From Zavarzinia compransoris (GTDB lineage: Bacteria > Pseudomonadota > Alphaproteobacteria > Zavarziniales > Zavarziniaceae), in assembly GCF_003173055.1 (NCBI RefSeq), contig NZ_QGLF01000003.1:62001-126000 (forward strand): a DNA stretch of 64,000 nt. Reading direction: 5' to 3'. Made by a program: the position numbers and the translations under genes. Shown piece by piece: positions 15,121 through 24,327 of this stretch. Position 1 is the first letter of the stretch; the number at the start of each line of letters is the position of its first letter. The notes under the pieces are model-generated. The model searched no databases. It was not told the DNA's origin and was given only the letters and a program-made list of their open reading frames with translations.

Positions 15121-15348
15121 ATGTCCATCGCCGACCATCACCCCGCCCTCCTCACGACCGAAGACGAGAAAGAGGCCAAGGGCGGCGTCATCGCCCCCCT
15201 GCTGATGGGGGCGGCCTTCGTCGTGATCGCCCTGTTCGGCGCCTTCCTTGCCGCCCGGGCCCCGGACCAATACGGCTATGTCGCCGGTTTCGGCTTCATG
15301 ACCTTCGGCTTCCTGATGAGCATGCGCTATTTCTCGCGCCGGATCTAA
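15121..15348 (+). CDS. small two-helix membrane protein of unknown function
   Basis: The 75-residue product has an acidic N-terminal segment with DEKEAKGG and two hydrophobic helices (about 28-46 and 53-70) separated by a short loop around APDQYG, ending in a positive RYFSRRI. It is not recognised as a named family. The start at 15121 was preferred over in-frame codons further upstream because the longer version only adds arginine-rich residues that overlap the divergent gene's promoter. It converges with the membrane protein gene ending at 15361. Confidence 0.55.
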   Translation: MSIADHHPALLTTEDEKEAKGGVIAPLLMGAAFVVIALFGAFLAARAPDQYGYVAGFGFMTFGFLMSMRYFSRRI

Positions 15349-15360
15349 GATCCGGTCAAT

Positions 15361-15810
15361 TCAGTCCCGGCGCAGCAGCTTCCAGCCGACGAACCAGCCC
15401 GCCCCGACCAGCAGCACCGCCAGATAGGGGCTCAAGCCCCCGGCGAGACCGATCCCGGCGATCACGCTGGGGACCAGGATCAGGGCGATGGCGCCGGTGT
15501 TTTCCGGCGCCTCGTAGCCGGTCTTGCCGTTGCGCACGGCGGACAGGATCACCACCGCCAGGCCGTCCGGGTCCGGGCAGGCCTCGCCGTCCAGCCGGGC
15601 GCGGCGCAGCAGGTTGGCCAGTTCCGCCGGGCCGCCGTCGGTGCGCAGGATGCGCCGGCAGATCATGGGCACATCCTCGCCCTCGCCTTCGATCAGGTCG
15701 CCGAGGGCAAGGTCGCGGCCGCCGTCGCTGCCCAGCGGCCAGCCGGCAAGGCGGCGGATCCTGGCATCCAGGTTCCGGTCGCGCGGGTCGGCTTGGCTGA
15801 TCGGGTCCAT
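15361..15810 (-). CDS. hypothetical protein with C-terminal membrane segments
   Basis: The 149-residue product has a hydrophilic N-terminal half with several charged helices (DPRDRNLDARIRRL, ILRTDGGPAELANLLRRA) and two hydrophobic segments near the C terminus (about 104-122 and 126-144). No family is recognised. The codon pattern is like that of the neighbours and the frame is clean, so it is probably real. It is convergent with the 75-residue membrane protein gene. Confidence 0.5.
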   Translation of the reverse strand: MDPISQADPRDRNLDARIRRLAGWPLGSDGGRDLALGDLIEGEGEDVPMICRRILRTDGGPAELANLLRRARLDGEACPDPDGLAVVILSAVRNGKTGYEAPENTGAIALILVPSVIAGIGLAGGLSPYLAVLLVGAGWFVGWKLLRRD

Positions 15811-15867
15811 CGGGCACTCCGAACGTTCACCCCACCATCACAGGCCCTTTCCCCTCCGCTTGTCGAG

Positions 15868-15881
15868 CCCTGATCTCAGGG
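15868..15881. other. short inverted repeat upstream of ilvD
   Basis: CCCTGA-TC-TCAGGG is a perfect repeat in the 153-base gap between the 149-residue protein gene and ilvD. It may be a regulatory site or a weak hairpin. No leader peptide rich in branched-chain residues is visible, so classical ilv attenuation is not supported. Confidence 0.25.
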
Positions 15882-15963
15882 ACGGGCGGGAATTCGGTGA
15901 TCGCGCTTGCGCATCCCGCCCAAGTGTTGCATTCCGACCGGGTTAAAGACTCTGGGGATGAAC

Positions 15964-17811
15964 ATGCCCGCCTATCGCTCCCGCACTTCCACCCATGGCC
16001 GCAACATGGCCGGCGCCCGCGCCCTGTGGCGCGCGACCGGCGTCAAGGAGAAGGACTTCGGCAAGCCGATCATCGCGATTGCCAATTCCTTCACCCAGTT
16101 CGTGCCGGGCCATGTCCACCTCAAGGACCTCGGCCAACTGGTGGCGGCGGAAGTGGAAAAGGCCGGGGGCCTGGCCAAGGAATTCAACACGATCGCCGTC
16201 GACGACGGGATCGCGATGGGCCACGACGGCATGCTCTACAGCCTGCCGTCGCGCGACATCATCGCGGATTCGGTCGAATACATGGTGAATGCCCATTGCG
16301 CCGACGCGCTGGTCTGCATCTCCAATTGCGACAAGATCACGCCCGGCATGCTGATGGCAGCGCTCCGCCTCAACATCCCCACCATCTTCGTCTCCGGCGG
16401 GCCGATGGAGGCCGGCAAGGTGAACTGGAAGGGCAAGGTGCTGGCGGTCGATCTGGTCGACGCCATGGTCGCCGGCGCCGATCCCAATGTCACCGACGAG
16501 GAAAGCCTCGCCATGGAACGCTCCGCCTGCCCGACCTGCGGGTCGTGCTCGGGCATGTTCACGGCGAATTCGATGAATTGCCTGACCGAGGCGCTGGGCC
16601 TGTCGCTGCCGGGCAACGGCACCATCGTGGCCACCCACGCCGACCGCCGCGACCTCTTCCTCTGGGCCGGGCGCCTGATCGTCGATCTGGCCCGCTCCTA
16701 TTACGAGGGCGAGGACGAACGGGTGCTGCCGCGCTCGATCGCCGGCTTCAAGGCGTTCGAGAATGCCATGACCCTCGACATCGCCATGGGCGGGTCGACC
16801 AACACGGTGCTGCACCTCCTGGCCGCCGCCCATGAGGCCGGCGTCGACTTCACCATGAAGGACATCGACCGCCTGTCGCGGAAAGTCCCCAACGTCTGCA
16901 AGGTGGCGCCGGCCAAGCAGGACGTCCATATCGAGGACGTGCACCGCGCCGGCGGCATCGTCGGCATCCTGGCGGAACTCGACCGCGGCGGGCTGATCCA
17001 CCGCGACGTCGGCACCGTCCACGCCTCCAGCCTCGGCAAGGCGATCGACAAATGGGACGTGGCGGGCAAGGCCTCGGACGAGGTCCGCACCCTGTTCCGC
17101 GCGGCCCCCGGCGGCGTGCCCACCCAGGTCGCCTTCAGCCAGGACCGGCGCTTTCCCGACCTCGACCTCGACCGCGAGGCGGGCGTCATCCGCGACGTCG
17201 ACCACGCCTTCTCGAAGGACGGCGGCCTTGCCGTCCTCTACGGCAATATCGCCCTCGACGGCTGCATCGTGAAGACCGCCGGCGTCGATCAATCGATCCT
17301 GACCTTCACCGGCCCGGCGCGCATCTTCGAAAGCCAGGATGCGGCGGTCGAGGCCATCCTCGGCGACCGGATCGAGGCGGGCGATGTCGTCGTCATCCGC
17401 TACGAGGGGCCGCGCGGCGGCCCGGGCATGCAGGAAATGCTCTATCCGACCAGCTACCTGAAGTCGAAGGGCCTGGGCAAGGCCTGCGCCCTTCTCACCG
17501 ACGGGCGCTTCTCGGGCGGGACCTCCGGCCTCTCCATCGGCCATGCCAGCCCCGAAGCGGCCGAGGGCGGCGCCATCGGCCTGATCGAGGAAGGCGACAC
17601 CATCGTGATCGACATCCCGAACCGGGTGATCAAGGTCGCAGTCGCGGACGAGGTGCTCGCCGCCCGCCGCACCGCCATGGAGGCCAGGGGGGCGGACGCC
17701 TGGAAGCCGGCGGCACCCCGCCCGCGCCGGGTCACCGCCGCGCTGAAGGCCTATGCCGCCATGGTGACCAGCGCCGCCCGCGGCGCGGTGCGCGACGTCT
17801 CCAAGCTCTGA
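15964..17811 (+). CDS. ilvD: dihydroxy-acid dehydratase
   Basis: The 615-residue enzyme dehydrates dihydroxy-isovalerate and dihydroxy-methylvalerate in valine and isoleucine synthesis. It starts [19 protein letters not shown] as in classical IlvD. The iron-sulphur ligands are in [10 protein letters not shown] and [16 protein letters not shown]; the lysine of CDK is the usual carbamylated residue. The C-terminal part has [21 protein letters not shown]. The start at 15964 gives the standard N terminus and length (E. coli 616); an ATG at 15958 adds two residues and cannot be excluded. Confidence 0.97.
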   Translation: MPAYRSRTSTHGRNMAGARALWRATGVKEKDFGKPIIAIANSFTQFVPGHVHLKDLGQLVAAEVEKAGGLAKEFNTIAVDDGIAMGHDGMLYSLPSRDIIADSVEYMVNAHCADALVCISNCDKITPGMLMAALRLNIPTIFVSGGPMEAGKVNWKGKVLAVDLVDAMVAGADPNVTDEESLAMERSACPTCGSCSGMFTANSMNCLTEALGLSLPGNGTIVATHADRRDLFLWAGRLIVDLARSYYEGEDERVLPRSIAGFKAFENAMTLDIAMGGSTNTVLHLLAAAHEAGVDFTMKDIDRLSRKVPNVCKVAPAKQDVHIEDVHRAGGIVGILAELDRGGLIHRDVGTVHASSLGKAIDKWDVAGKASDEVRTLFRAAPGGVPTQVAFSQDRRFPDLDLDREAGVIRDVDHAFSKDGGLAVLYGNIALDGCIVKTAGVDQSILTFTGPARIFESQDAAVEAILGDRIEAGDVVVIRYEGPRGGPGMQEMLYPTSYLKSKGLGKACALLTDGRFSGGTSGLSIGHASPEAAEGGAIGLIEEGDTIVIDIPNRVIKVAVADEVLAARRTAMEARGADAWKPAAPRPRRVTAALKAYAAMVTSAARGAVRDVSKL

Positions 17812-17828
17812 TCGCCGTCGTTGACGGC

Positions 17829-17864
17829 CCTTCCCGTCCCTGTCACACAGGGGACGGGAGGGGC
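17829..17864 (+). other. imperfect stem-loop between ilvD and the lipoprotein hydrolase gene, covering its ribosome binding site
   Basis: CCCGTCCCTGT and ACAGGGGACGGG fold back over a CAC loop with one bulge. There is no T-run. The right arm contains the GGGAGGGG purine stretch that serves as Shine-Dalgarno for the ATG at 17868, so the structure could lower translation as well as slow read-through from ilvD. Confidence 0.5.
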
Positions 17865-17867
17865 GTC

Positions 17868-18395
17868 ATGCTGCGTATTCTGGTCATCGCCGCCGCGCTT
17901 GCGGTTTCGGCCTGCGCCGCCGCACCGCCCCCGCGCGAAGCCGCGGCGGTCCCCGCCCCCGCGGTCACGCCGCCGGTGCCGCCGCCCGCCCCGGGGCGCA
18001 GCACCGCCGCCGCCGACCGCGACTGCCTGATCGTCGCCATGTTCTACGAAGCGGGCGGCGAAGGCGCCGAAGGGCTGGCCGCGGTCGGCCATGTCGTCCT
18101 CAACCGGCTGGACGACCGCCGGGCCGGCACCACGATCTGCGACGTCGTCTACGAGAAAAGCCAGTTCGGCTGGACCCGCAAGCTCCGGCGCGAGGCGGTG
18201 TCCGCCGCCATCGGCACCAACCAGCGCTGGCAGAATGCGGCGATCATGGCCGAGGCCGTGCTCACCGACACGGTGAAGGACCCGACCCGGGGCGCCCATT
18301 CCTTCTATTCCGTGTTCCAATACCGGAAAAAGCCGCGCTGGGCCCGCAACCTCGAGGTCACGGTGCGCATCGGCAATCACGTCTTCATGCGCTGA
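17868..18395 (+). CDS. SleB-type cell wall hydrolase lipoprotein
   Basis: The 175-residue product begins with a lipoprotein signal ending in VSAC, lipidated at Cys16, followed by a proline/alanine linker (about 20-45). The rest is a hydrolase_2 (SleB-like) domain: IVAMFYEAGGEGAEGLAAVG with the catalytic glutamate, HVVLNR, ICDVVYEKSQFGW, and ending in GNHVFMR. Such enzymes cleave peptidoglycan glycan strands and in non-spore-formers act in wall turnover. Its ribosome binding site lies in a stem-loop downstream of ilvD. It converges on the NUDIX gene with 8 bases between the stops. Confidence 0.88.
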   Translation: MLRILVIAAALAVSACAAAPPPREAAAVPAPAVTPPVPPPAPGRSTAAADRDCLIVAMFYEAGGEGAEGLAAVGHVVLNRLDDRRAGTTICDVVYEKSQFGWTRKLRREAVSAAIGTNQRWQNAAIMAEAVLTDTVKDPTRGAHSFYSVFQYRKKPRWARNLEVTVRIGNHVFMR

Positions 18396-18403
18396 ATCGG
18401 GGT

Positions 18404-18943
18404 TCAGAACCCGGCCAGCCACAGGCCCGTGGCCATCAGGATATTGGCGATCGGCACTCTGCCGGCGGTTATGGCCGCCCGCACCTCGGCCCGGGACAGG
18501 GTGACCAGCCGGGCCTCCTCCAGATCGCCGGAATCGGGCGCCGCCACCGGCACCGCGCGGGCGGCATGGAACAGATGGGCGGTGCAGCCGTGCATATTGG
18601 CCATGGCGACATAGGATTGCACCAGCCGCCAGCCTTCGGCCCGATAGCCGGTTTCTTCCAGCAATTCGCGCCGGGCCGCCTGTTCCGGCGTCTCGCCCGG
18701 GTCGATCATCCCGCCCGGCAGCGACAGGCAAAGGCCGCCGACGCCATGGCGGTATTGTTCCATCATCACCAGATGGCCCTCGACGGTTTCCGCCAGGATC
18801 AGGGCATAGGGCGCGATCTCGATCTGGTGGAATTCCTCCACCACCTTGCCGTCCGGCAATTCCAGCCGGTCGACATGGACCGACAGCCAGGGCCGCCGCT
18901 CGTAGACCGTGCGGCGGTCCAACCGTTTCCAGGCCTGCATCAC
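18404..18943 (-). CDS. NUDIX hydrolase, ADP-ribose pyrophosphatase-like
   Basis: The 179-residue protein has a complete NUDIX box, [24 protein letters not shown], whose key residues are G-x5-E-x7-R-E-x2-E-E-x-G. The N-terminal strand region ([18 protein letters not shown]) and the YRHGVGG segment are typical of ADP-sugar pyrophosphatases (NudF-like). It cleaves nucleoside diphosphate derivatives in the cytosol. Its start overlaps the stop of the sorbosone-dehydrogenase-like gene, which precedes it on the same strand. Confidence 0.88.
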   Translation of the reverse strand: MMQAWKRLDRRTVYERRPWLSVHVDRLELPDGKVVEEFHQIEIAPYALILAETVEGHLVMMEQYRHGVGGLCLSLPGGMIDPGETPEQAARRELLEETGYRAEGWRLVQSYVAMANMHGCTAHLFHAARAVPVAAPDSGDLEEARLVTLSRAEVRAAITAGRVPIANILMATGLWLAGF

Positions 18944-20235
18944 TGTCCCTTATACGCAATATGCCAGAGGGTGCCGCCGGCATCGTCGGCGACCAGAAGC
19001 GCGCCGTCCGCCGCCACGGCAAGACCGGCCGGCCGGCCCCAGACCGAGGCCCGCCCCGGCCCGCCCGGGGCATCGGTGCGGAAGCCGTCGACGAAAATCT
19101 CGTAGCGGTTGGCGACCGGGCGGCCGCCGGCGAAATCGACCCGCGCCACCTGATAGCCGCGCGCCACGCCCGCATTCCACGAGCCGTGCAGGGCGACGAA
19201 GGCATCGCCCTGATATTCGGCCGGGAAGCGGTCGCCGGTGTAGAAGACCAGGCCGAGGGGGGCCGAATGGCTGCGGAACAGCACCTCCGGCTGCCGGCTT
19301 TTCGCCACAAGGTCGGGCCGGCGGTCGCCGAAGCGGGGATCGGGCAGGCCGAGATAGGCATAGGGCCAGCCATAGAACCCGCCCTCCACCACTTCCGCCA
19401 GATAATCCGGGACGAGATCGTCGCCGAGCCCGTCCCTTTCGTTGACCACGGTCCAGAGCGCGCCGGTCTCGGGATGGACCGCAAGGCCGACCGGGTTGCG
19501 CAGGCCGGCGGCGAACGTCGCGCCCTTGCCCCCGGCGGCATCGTAGCGGCGGATGGTGGCGCGGGGCTCCGCCTCCTCGGCGAGATTGCCCTCGCTGCCG
19601 ATGGCGACGAAGAATTGGCGGCCGTCGGCGCCGAAGGCGAGGTTGCGGGTCCAATGGCCGCCGGTCTCGCCGAAATCGCCCTCGGCGGTGATCCGTTCCG
19701 GCGCCTGCGCCGCCGCCGGCCCGGACCGATAGGGCAATTGCCAGACGCCATAGGCATCGGCGATGAACAGCCGGTCGCCCTGGAAAGCCAGGCCATGAGG
19801 CAGGTCCAGGCCGGTCACGTAATCGCTGCGCGTCTCGGCCCGGCCATCGCCATCGGCATCGACGAGGCGGGTGATCACGCCGTCCCGCGATTGCGCCAGC
19901 AGCACCGCCCCGTCCGGCGCCACGATCAGGGCGCGGGCATGGCTCAGGCCGTCGGCGAACAGGGTGGCGTTGAAGCCGGGCGGCACGCTTGGCACCGCCC
20001 CGGCCGGCCGGTCGACCTCGCGCGGGGCATTATAGGCGCTCGAGGTCGCATGGGGCGGGGGCAGGCCGGCAGGATCGACGGCGATCGTCTCGCCCGGGGC
20101 GGCCAGGGCCGGCCCCTGCGCGGCCAGGGTCACGATCACCGCGGCCACGGCACAGGAAGCCGTTAACCTTATGGCCCTATGATCGGGGCTATGGCCGCAT
20201 CGATCGCTTCTCCCCGTCCGCTTCATCGCCGTCAT
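18940..20235 (-). CDS. exported PQQ-dependent sugar dehydrogenase / L-sorbosone dehydrogenase-like beta-propeller
   Basis: The 431-residue protein has a charged N terminus and a hydrophobic signal segment (about 23-45, ending PALAAP), then a six-bladed beta-propeller of the soluble glucose/sorbosone dehydrogenase type: [71 protein letters not shown]. It probably oxidises a sugar or aldehyde in the periplasm with PQQ, but PQQ-binding residues cannot be checked by eye. The first ATG (20235) lies inside the divergent FliL-like gene, and no alternative methionine gives a full signal peptide, so the genes overlap by about 45-57 bases at their 5' ends. Confidence 0.8.
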   Translation of the reverse strand: MTAMKRTGRSDRCGHSPDHRAIRLTASCAVAAVIVTLAAQGPALAAPGETIAVDPAGLPPPHATSSAYNAPREVDRPAGAVPSVPPGFNATLFADGLSHARALIVAPDGAVLLAQSRDGVITRLVDADGDGRAETRSDYVTGLDLPHGLAFQGDRLFIADAYGVWQLPYRSGPAAAQAPERITAEGDFGETGGHWTRNLAFGADGRQFFVAIGSEGNLAEEAEPRATIRRYDAAGGKGATFAAGLRNPVGLAVHPETGALWTVVNERDGLGDDLVPDYLAEVVEGGFYGWPYAYLGLPDPRFGDRRPDLVAKSRQPEVLFRSHSAPLGLVFYTGDRFPAEYQGDAFVALHGSWNAGVARGYQVARVDFAGGRPVANRYEIFVDGFRTDAPGGPGRASVWGRPAGLAVAADGALLVADDAGGTLWHIAYKGQ

Positions 20236-20640
20236 CTGCTGGCCCTCGCGCTTGGCGCCGCGGCCGCGTCTCTCGTCCGCCCGCGCACCGCCGGGGCGGA
20301 AGCGGCACGCGACGGCAGCGACACCATCGGCTCCATCGTGATCCTGGCGCCATTGAACGTCAGCGTGGTACGGAAAGGCAAGGTCAGGGCGATCATCACC
20401 CTGGTCCCCAATATCGATGTCGCGGACGAGGTCTTGCGCGGCAAACTAGTGCGCGAAGTGCCGCGGATCCGCGACGCCTATCTGCGCAGCCTCGATCCTT
20501 ATGTCGACCGGATCGACCTGAAACAGGCGCCCAACATCGCCCGCATCACGGAGATGCTTCAGCGCGCGACCGACGATCTCTATGGCGCGGGCAACACCAA
20601 GGTCCTGATCACTCATGCCACCATGCGGCGGACCGGCTGA
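20179..20640 (+). CDS. exported FliL-like small protein
   Basis: The 153-residue product starts with a signal of Tat character ([19 protein letters not shown]). The mature part reads VILAPLNVSVVRKGKVRAIITLVPNI at intervals, then EVLRGKLVREVPRIRDAYLRSL and ITEMLQRATDDL. Strand-helix pattern and the P-R-I-R-D-A-x-L motif resemble the periplasmic domain of FliL-family proteins, but no flagellar gene is nearby, so a flagellar role is not supported. Starts at 20179 or 20191 are possible; both overlap the divergent dehydrogenase gene. Confidence 0.55.
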   Translation: MIGAMAASIASPRPLHRRHLLALALGAAAASLVRPRTAGAEAARDGSDTIGSIVILAPLNVSVVRKGKVRAIITLVPNIDVADEVLRGKLVREVPRIRDAYLRSLDPYVDRIDLKQAPNIARITEMLQRATDDLYGAGNTKVLITHATMRRTG

Positions 20641-20664
20641 GGCCCGACCCGCCGCCAGCGGCCG

Positions 20665-21666
20665 TCAGTTGGTGAGCGCGCCTTCGACGCCGCCTTCGCC
20701 GAACAGCAGGACCTTGCCGTCGCCCCGCTCGAACAGGGTGGCGAGGGCGGTCCGTTCCGCCCGCTTCACCTGGGTGAAGGTGACGCCCCGGTCCTTCGAG
20801 ACCAGCACCGCGCCCTCGAGGCCGACCAGCATGACCGAACCGTCGCGCAGCTGCCGCCCGGCCTGCAGCGAGGCGGTGGTCCCGGTCGGGGATTGCGACC
20901 AGGTGGCGCCATTGTCGGCGGTGCGCCAGACATTGCCGCGCAGGCCCATGACCAGGACCGAACCGTCGTCGAGCGCCAGCACGTTCCAGAACGAGCCGCT
21001 GTAGGGCGTCTCGATATCCTGGACCGCCGACATCTCGGCATCGGTGACGAAGACATGGCCCGCCTCGCCGGCGATCCAGACCTTGCCGTCCTTGGCCCGG
21101 GCGAGCGCATTCATATGCATGTCGAGATCGCCGATGGTCCTGGTGGTCCAGGTCTCGCCGCCGTCGGCGGTGACCTTGACCAGGCTGTAGGCGCCGACGG
21201 CGAAGCCCGAGTTGGCGTCCTTCATGAAGACGTCGAACAGCGGGGTTTCGGCCTGCGGATCATATTGCACCAGCTTCCAGGTGCTGCCGCCGTCGGTCGT
21301 CTTCAGGATGGTGGCGTCATGGCCGGTGATGAAGCCGGTCTTGTCGTCGACGAAGCGGATCGAGGTCAGGGTGACGTTCACCGGCGTCTTCACCTGGGTC
21401 CAGGTATTGCCCTGGTCGGCGGAGACGAGGACATGGCCCCAGGCGCCGGCGCCCACCAGCCGGTCGCCGACCTGGGCGACCGCATTGATCAGCGTATCGG
21501 CGGCCAGCGGCACGGCCATCGACGGGATCGGCTTCAGGTCCGCCTCGTTCTCCTGCGCGACCTCGGCCCGGAGCGACGCGGGGGCGGCGGCGAAAAGCGC
21601 CAGCGCGCCGACCGCGGCAAGGGCGGCGGCGGACAGGCGGCGCGACGGAATGGTGGCAATCGGCAT
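20665..21666 (-). CDS. Ycf48-related exported beta-propeller protein (BNR/photosystem assembly-like domain)
   Basis: The 333-residue protein has a signal peptide (about 1-33, with LSAAALAAVGALALFAAAPA) and several sialidase-like repeats: SADQGNTW, TTDGGSTW, TADGGETW, TADNGATW and SKDRGVTF, giving a five- to seven-bladed propeller. Ycf48/HCF136 assist photosystem II in phototrophs, but related proteins in non-phototrophs lie next to DUF1302, DUF1329 and RND-exporter genes. Here it is the last gene of a DUF1302/DUF1329 cluster on the same strand, so a periplasmic accessory role in that system is the best guess. The start at 21666 has GGGGAGAG upstream. The in-frame extension to 21744 reads through a hairpin. 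Confidence 0.8.
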   Translation of the reverse strand: MPIATIPSRRLSAAALAAVGALALFAAAPASLRAEVAQENEADLKPIPSMAVPLAADTLINAVAQVGDRLVGAGAWGHVLVSADQGNTWTQVKTPVNVTLTSIRFVDDKTGFITGHDATILKTTDGGSTWKLVQYDPQAETPLFDVFMKDANSGFAVGAYSLVKVTADGGETWTTRTIGDLDMHMNALARAKDGKVWIAGEAGHVFVTDAEMSAVQDIETPYSGSFWNVLALDDGSVLVMGLRGNVWRTADNGATWSQSPTGTTASLQAGRQLRDGSVMLVGLEGAVLVSKDRGVTFTQVKRAERTALATLFERGDGKVLLFGEGGVEGALTN

Positions 21667-21721
21667 CAAGCTCTCCCCAGCGAATTCTTCGTCGTTGGTC
21701 GACGTATCTAACAGGCTTCTA

Positions 21722-21777
21722 GCCCGAGTTGGCGCGCATTTCAACGGATGCAGGCGCCAACCCGGGCCGGAAGCGAC
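21722..21777 (-). other. strong stem-loop between a DUF1302 gene and the Ycf48-like gene
   Basis: GCCCGAGTTGGCGC and GCGCCAACCCGGGC pair over 14 positions with one mismatch and an 28-base loop. No T-run follows in the minus direction. It lies in the 120-base gap and could stabilise the upstream mRNA or lower expression of the downstream gene. Confidence 0.5.
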
Positions 21778-21786
21778 GAATCCCGA

Positions 21787-24042
21787 TCAGAAGATATAGG
21801 AAACGCTGAAACCGACGAAGTCGCGGTCGATATAGGGGTTGCGGGCGCCGCCCGTGCCGCCGCCGCCGCCCCAGCTCTTGAAGTAGTTCACGTTCACCGA
21901 CCACTGGCTGAGATATTCGAACTTCAGGCCGAAGTTCATCGAGGTCACGCTCTTGGTGAAGCCCGGGTTGGGCGCCGGCGTGATGCCGAACAGGCCGTGG
22001 GAGAAGCCGATCGACGGCGTCATGGTGACGCCGGTGAAGATATTCGGGTAATCCCAGAAGAACAGGCCCTGGACGCCGCCCGACCAGCGGGTGGGCTGCT
22101 TGCCGGTTTCCGGGAACATGGGCCCGAGGCTGGGGGCCTGGATCGGCGGCAGGATATCCGCCGGCCCGATCGACAGCGACCGGGTCTGGAAACCCGAGAA
22201 GCCGTTCTGGCCATAGGAGGCATATTGGAAGCCGTCCTTCAGGTCGATGTAGAGCGCGCCGAACTCGACCAGGGCGAAGAGCTGATTCGCGCCGAGCAGG
22301 CTGGTCAGCCAATCGGTGCCGCCGCGGATCTGGGTGAAGCGGATCGCCGCCTGCCAGACGTCGTGGCGGAGGTCCAGGGTAAGCTGCCGGCCCGGGCGGA
22401 ACTCGTTGTCGAACGACTGGAAGCTGGTGTCGAGCAGCGGCGCGATGCCCGGGTTCTGCACGCCGAGGGGGGTCGGCGCCTTGGTCGCCTGGTCGATCGG
22501 CACGCCGCCGCCGCCGTCGTAGACGCCGGCGAGGAAGGCCGGCTCCGAGATCCAGACCGGGGCGTCGTGCTTGTAGCTGATCTCGGCATTGATCGCGACG
22601 CCGAGGGGATCATAGGTGGTGTTGAAGGCAAAGCCGATCATGTCGATGCCCGACGGGTAATACATCTCGATCTCGCCGTTCTCGAGATTGGTGATCACCG
22701 TCGAGCGGGGCGCCGTGCCATAGGGCGGATCGATCAGCTGGGACGTGAGCGGCCCGGTCAGGGCGCCGGCAAGATTGCCGATCGGCCCGCCGAGCAGCCC
22801 TGCGAGCGCCGAGCCGAGGGCATCGAGCTGGCCCTGGGCGACGGTGTCGAGCAGCCCGTCGACCAGGTTGGGCGCGAGCGAGACGAGATTCAATTCGCCG
22901 GTGCCCGGGGCATACTGCTGGGGCGCGGTCGCCCGCAGCGACGGCAGGCGCGAGGTATAATTGATGTAGTAGAGCTGGAATTCCGTATTGTTGAGTTCCG
23001 GCACGAAGTAACGCAGCGCGACGCCCCAGTCGTTGACGTCCGGGTCGTCGTTCTGCTTCAGCGGCGCGTTGATCGCGATCATCGTGCTGTTCGGATCGTC
23101 GTAATCCTGCGGATTCAGCCCGGTTTCCGTGGTGTAGGACCGGGGGTCCATCGGATCGGTGAAGCTCGAGGCGTATTTGACGCCGTCGCAGAAATTGTCG
23201 GTGAAGGAGAAGAAACTGCCGCAGGCATCGAGCTTGTAGGGCTCGAAATCGAGCTGGTAGAAACCCTCGATCGACAGGCCGCTGGCCAGTTCGTAACCGA
23301 GCACGACCATGGGCACCGGGATCAGGGCGTCCTTCAGCTCGGCGCCCGGGGTGCGGATCTTGCCGACGTCGATCGGGTTGATGACCGAAATGCCGTTGAT
23401 GGTGAACAGCGCCTCGCCCCAGTTCAGGATCTGGCTGCCGATCTTCACGTTCAGGTTACGGTCGAAGACGGAGAAATTGGCGCCGATGTAATAGTCGAGA
23501 ATCTTGGCGTCCCAATCGGCCTTGTTGTCGGCCCCCTCGGGATAGCGGCCGCTGGTATAGGGGCGCAGTTCCGGCTGGAAATCGGCCAGCTCGTTCCTGG
23601 CCGCGATCGAATCGTAGAAGGCGACGCCGCGGGTGAACATGAAGTAGTTCTGCCACTTCAGGCTCAGTTCGGCGGAGGCGGTCGTGATCTGGCTGATCGC
23701 GTCGTATTTGTCGAAGTTGAAGTTGCCGTCGTCGTTGCCGGCCGAGATCAGCTTGCCGCCGTAGTAATAGCCGTAGTTCCGGGGATCGCGGTCGGCCATG
23801 CGGAACTGGGCCCCGGTCGACAGCGACACGATCAGCGAGCCGCTGATCTCGTCGGTGACGTCGAATTCGAGTGCCCAGGCGGTGGCGCCGAGGCCGGCAA
23901 CCAGCGCCGCGGCGGCCGTGGCCATGGCCAGGCCGCGACCCCAGCGACGGGACCCGGTGCAACGCCGGTCGAGATGATGATGGTTCCTGGTCGAGCGCGG
24001 CGCGACGGCCCCGGCCCTTGCGCTGTTCCGCGCAATCCGCAT
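21787..24042 (-). CDS. DUF1302 outer-membrane protein (copy A)
   Basis: The 751-residue product has a long basic N-region and signal segment (about 39-58, LAMATAAAALVAGLGATAWA), then a beta-strand-rich mature part that ends in the aromatic FVGFSVSYIF, the usual C-terminal signal for outer-membrane barrels. DUF1302 landmarks: DDGNFNFDKYD, NWGEALFTINGISVINPIDV, RTPGAELKDALIPVPM, VPELNNTEF, RWSGGVQG, and YFKSWGGGGG followed by RNPYIDRDF. The start at 24042 has AAAGGGGGG upstream. The protein is probably a channel or receptor for hydrophobic compounds, by family association only. It is most similar to copy B. A glycine/leucine-rich insert (about 408-442) lies in an extracellular-loop position. 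Confidence 0.85.
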   Translation of the reverse strand: MRIARNSARAGAVAPRSTRNHHHLDRRCTGSRRWGRGLAMATAAAALVAGLGATAWALEFDVTDEISGSLIVSLSTGAQFRMADRDPRNYGYYYGGKLISAGNDDGNFNFDKYDAISQITTASAELSLKWQNYFMFTRGVAFYDSIAARNELADFQPELRPYTSGRYPEGADNKADWDAKILDYYIGANFSVFDRNLNVKIGSQILNWGEALFTINGISVINPIDVGKIRTPGAELKDALIPVPMVVLGYELASGLSIEGFYQLDFEPYKLDACGSFFSFTDNFCDGVKYASSFTDPMDPRSYTTETGLNPQDYDDPNSTMIAINAPLKQNDDPDVNDWGVALRYFVPELNNTEFQLYYINYTSRLPSLRATAPQQYAPGTGELNLVSLAPNLVDGLLDTVAQGQLDALGSALAGLLGGPIGNLAGALTGPLTSQLIDPPYGTAPRSTVITNLENGEIEMYYPSGIDMIGFAFNTTYDPLGVAINAEISYKHDAPVWISEPAFLAGVYDGGGGVPIDQATKAPTPLGVQNPGIAPLLDTSFQSFDNEFRPGRQLTLDLRHDVWQAAIRFTQIRGGTDWLTSLLGANQLFALVEFGALYIDLKDGFQYASYGQNGFSGFQTRSLSIGPADILPPIQAPSLGPMFPETGKQPTRWSGGVQGLFFWDYPNIFTGVTMTPSIGFSHGLFGITPAPNPGFTKSVTSMNFGLKFEYLSQWSVNVNYFKSWGGGGGTGGARNPYIDRDFVGFSVSYIF

Positions 24043-24271
24043 GTCACTTCCCCCCTTTACGCCGGACAGGCTGCTGGCTGTGCTGTCCTGCGTTTCCTTC
24101 CCGTGGTCTTTCGGCCTGCCGTTCGTTGCGGCTTGCCTTCTGCGACCCTTGCCGCCTGCCCCGGCCGCACTGGCGGCGGCCTTATTACGGCGGCTTATTT
24201 TGTCATCGTGATTGAAGCGAAGCCCGGGCAGGAGCAAAAGAGGACGATTGTCCCAATTCGAGGCGGAATAT

Positions 24272-24300
24272 AAAAAAAGGGCGCGGCCGGCGCCGCGCCC
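24272..24300 (-). terminator. Rho-independent terminator after DUF1329 copy A
   Basis: On the minus strand, GGGCGCGGC pairs with GCCGCGCCC around a short GC-rich loop and is followed by seven T residues. It lies 28 bases after the stop at 24328 and closes the copy B-DUF1329 unit. The plus direction also ends in TTCTTGTTTT. Confidence 0.9.
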
Positions 24301-24327
24301 TTCTTGTTTTGGTGCGATCCGTGAAGA

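Noticed and set aside
24048-24237. N-terminal extension of DUF1302 copy A up to 24237
   Set aside because: The extra residues are charged low-complexity sequence, and a good ribosome binding site precedes 24042.
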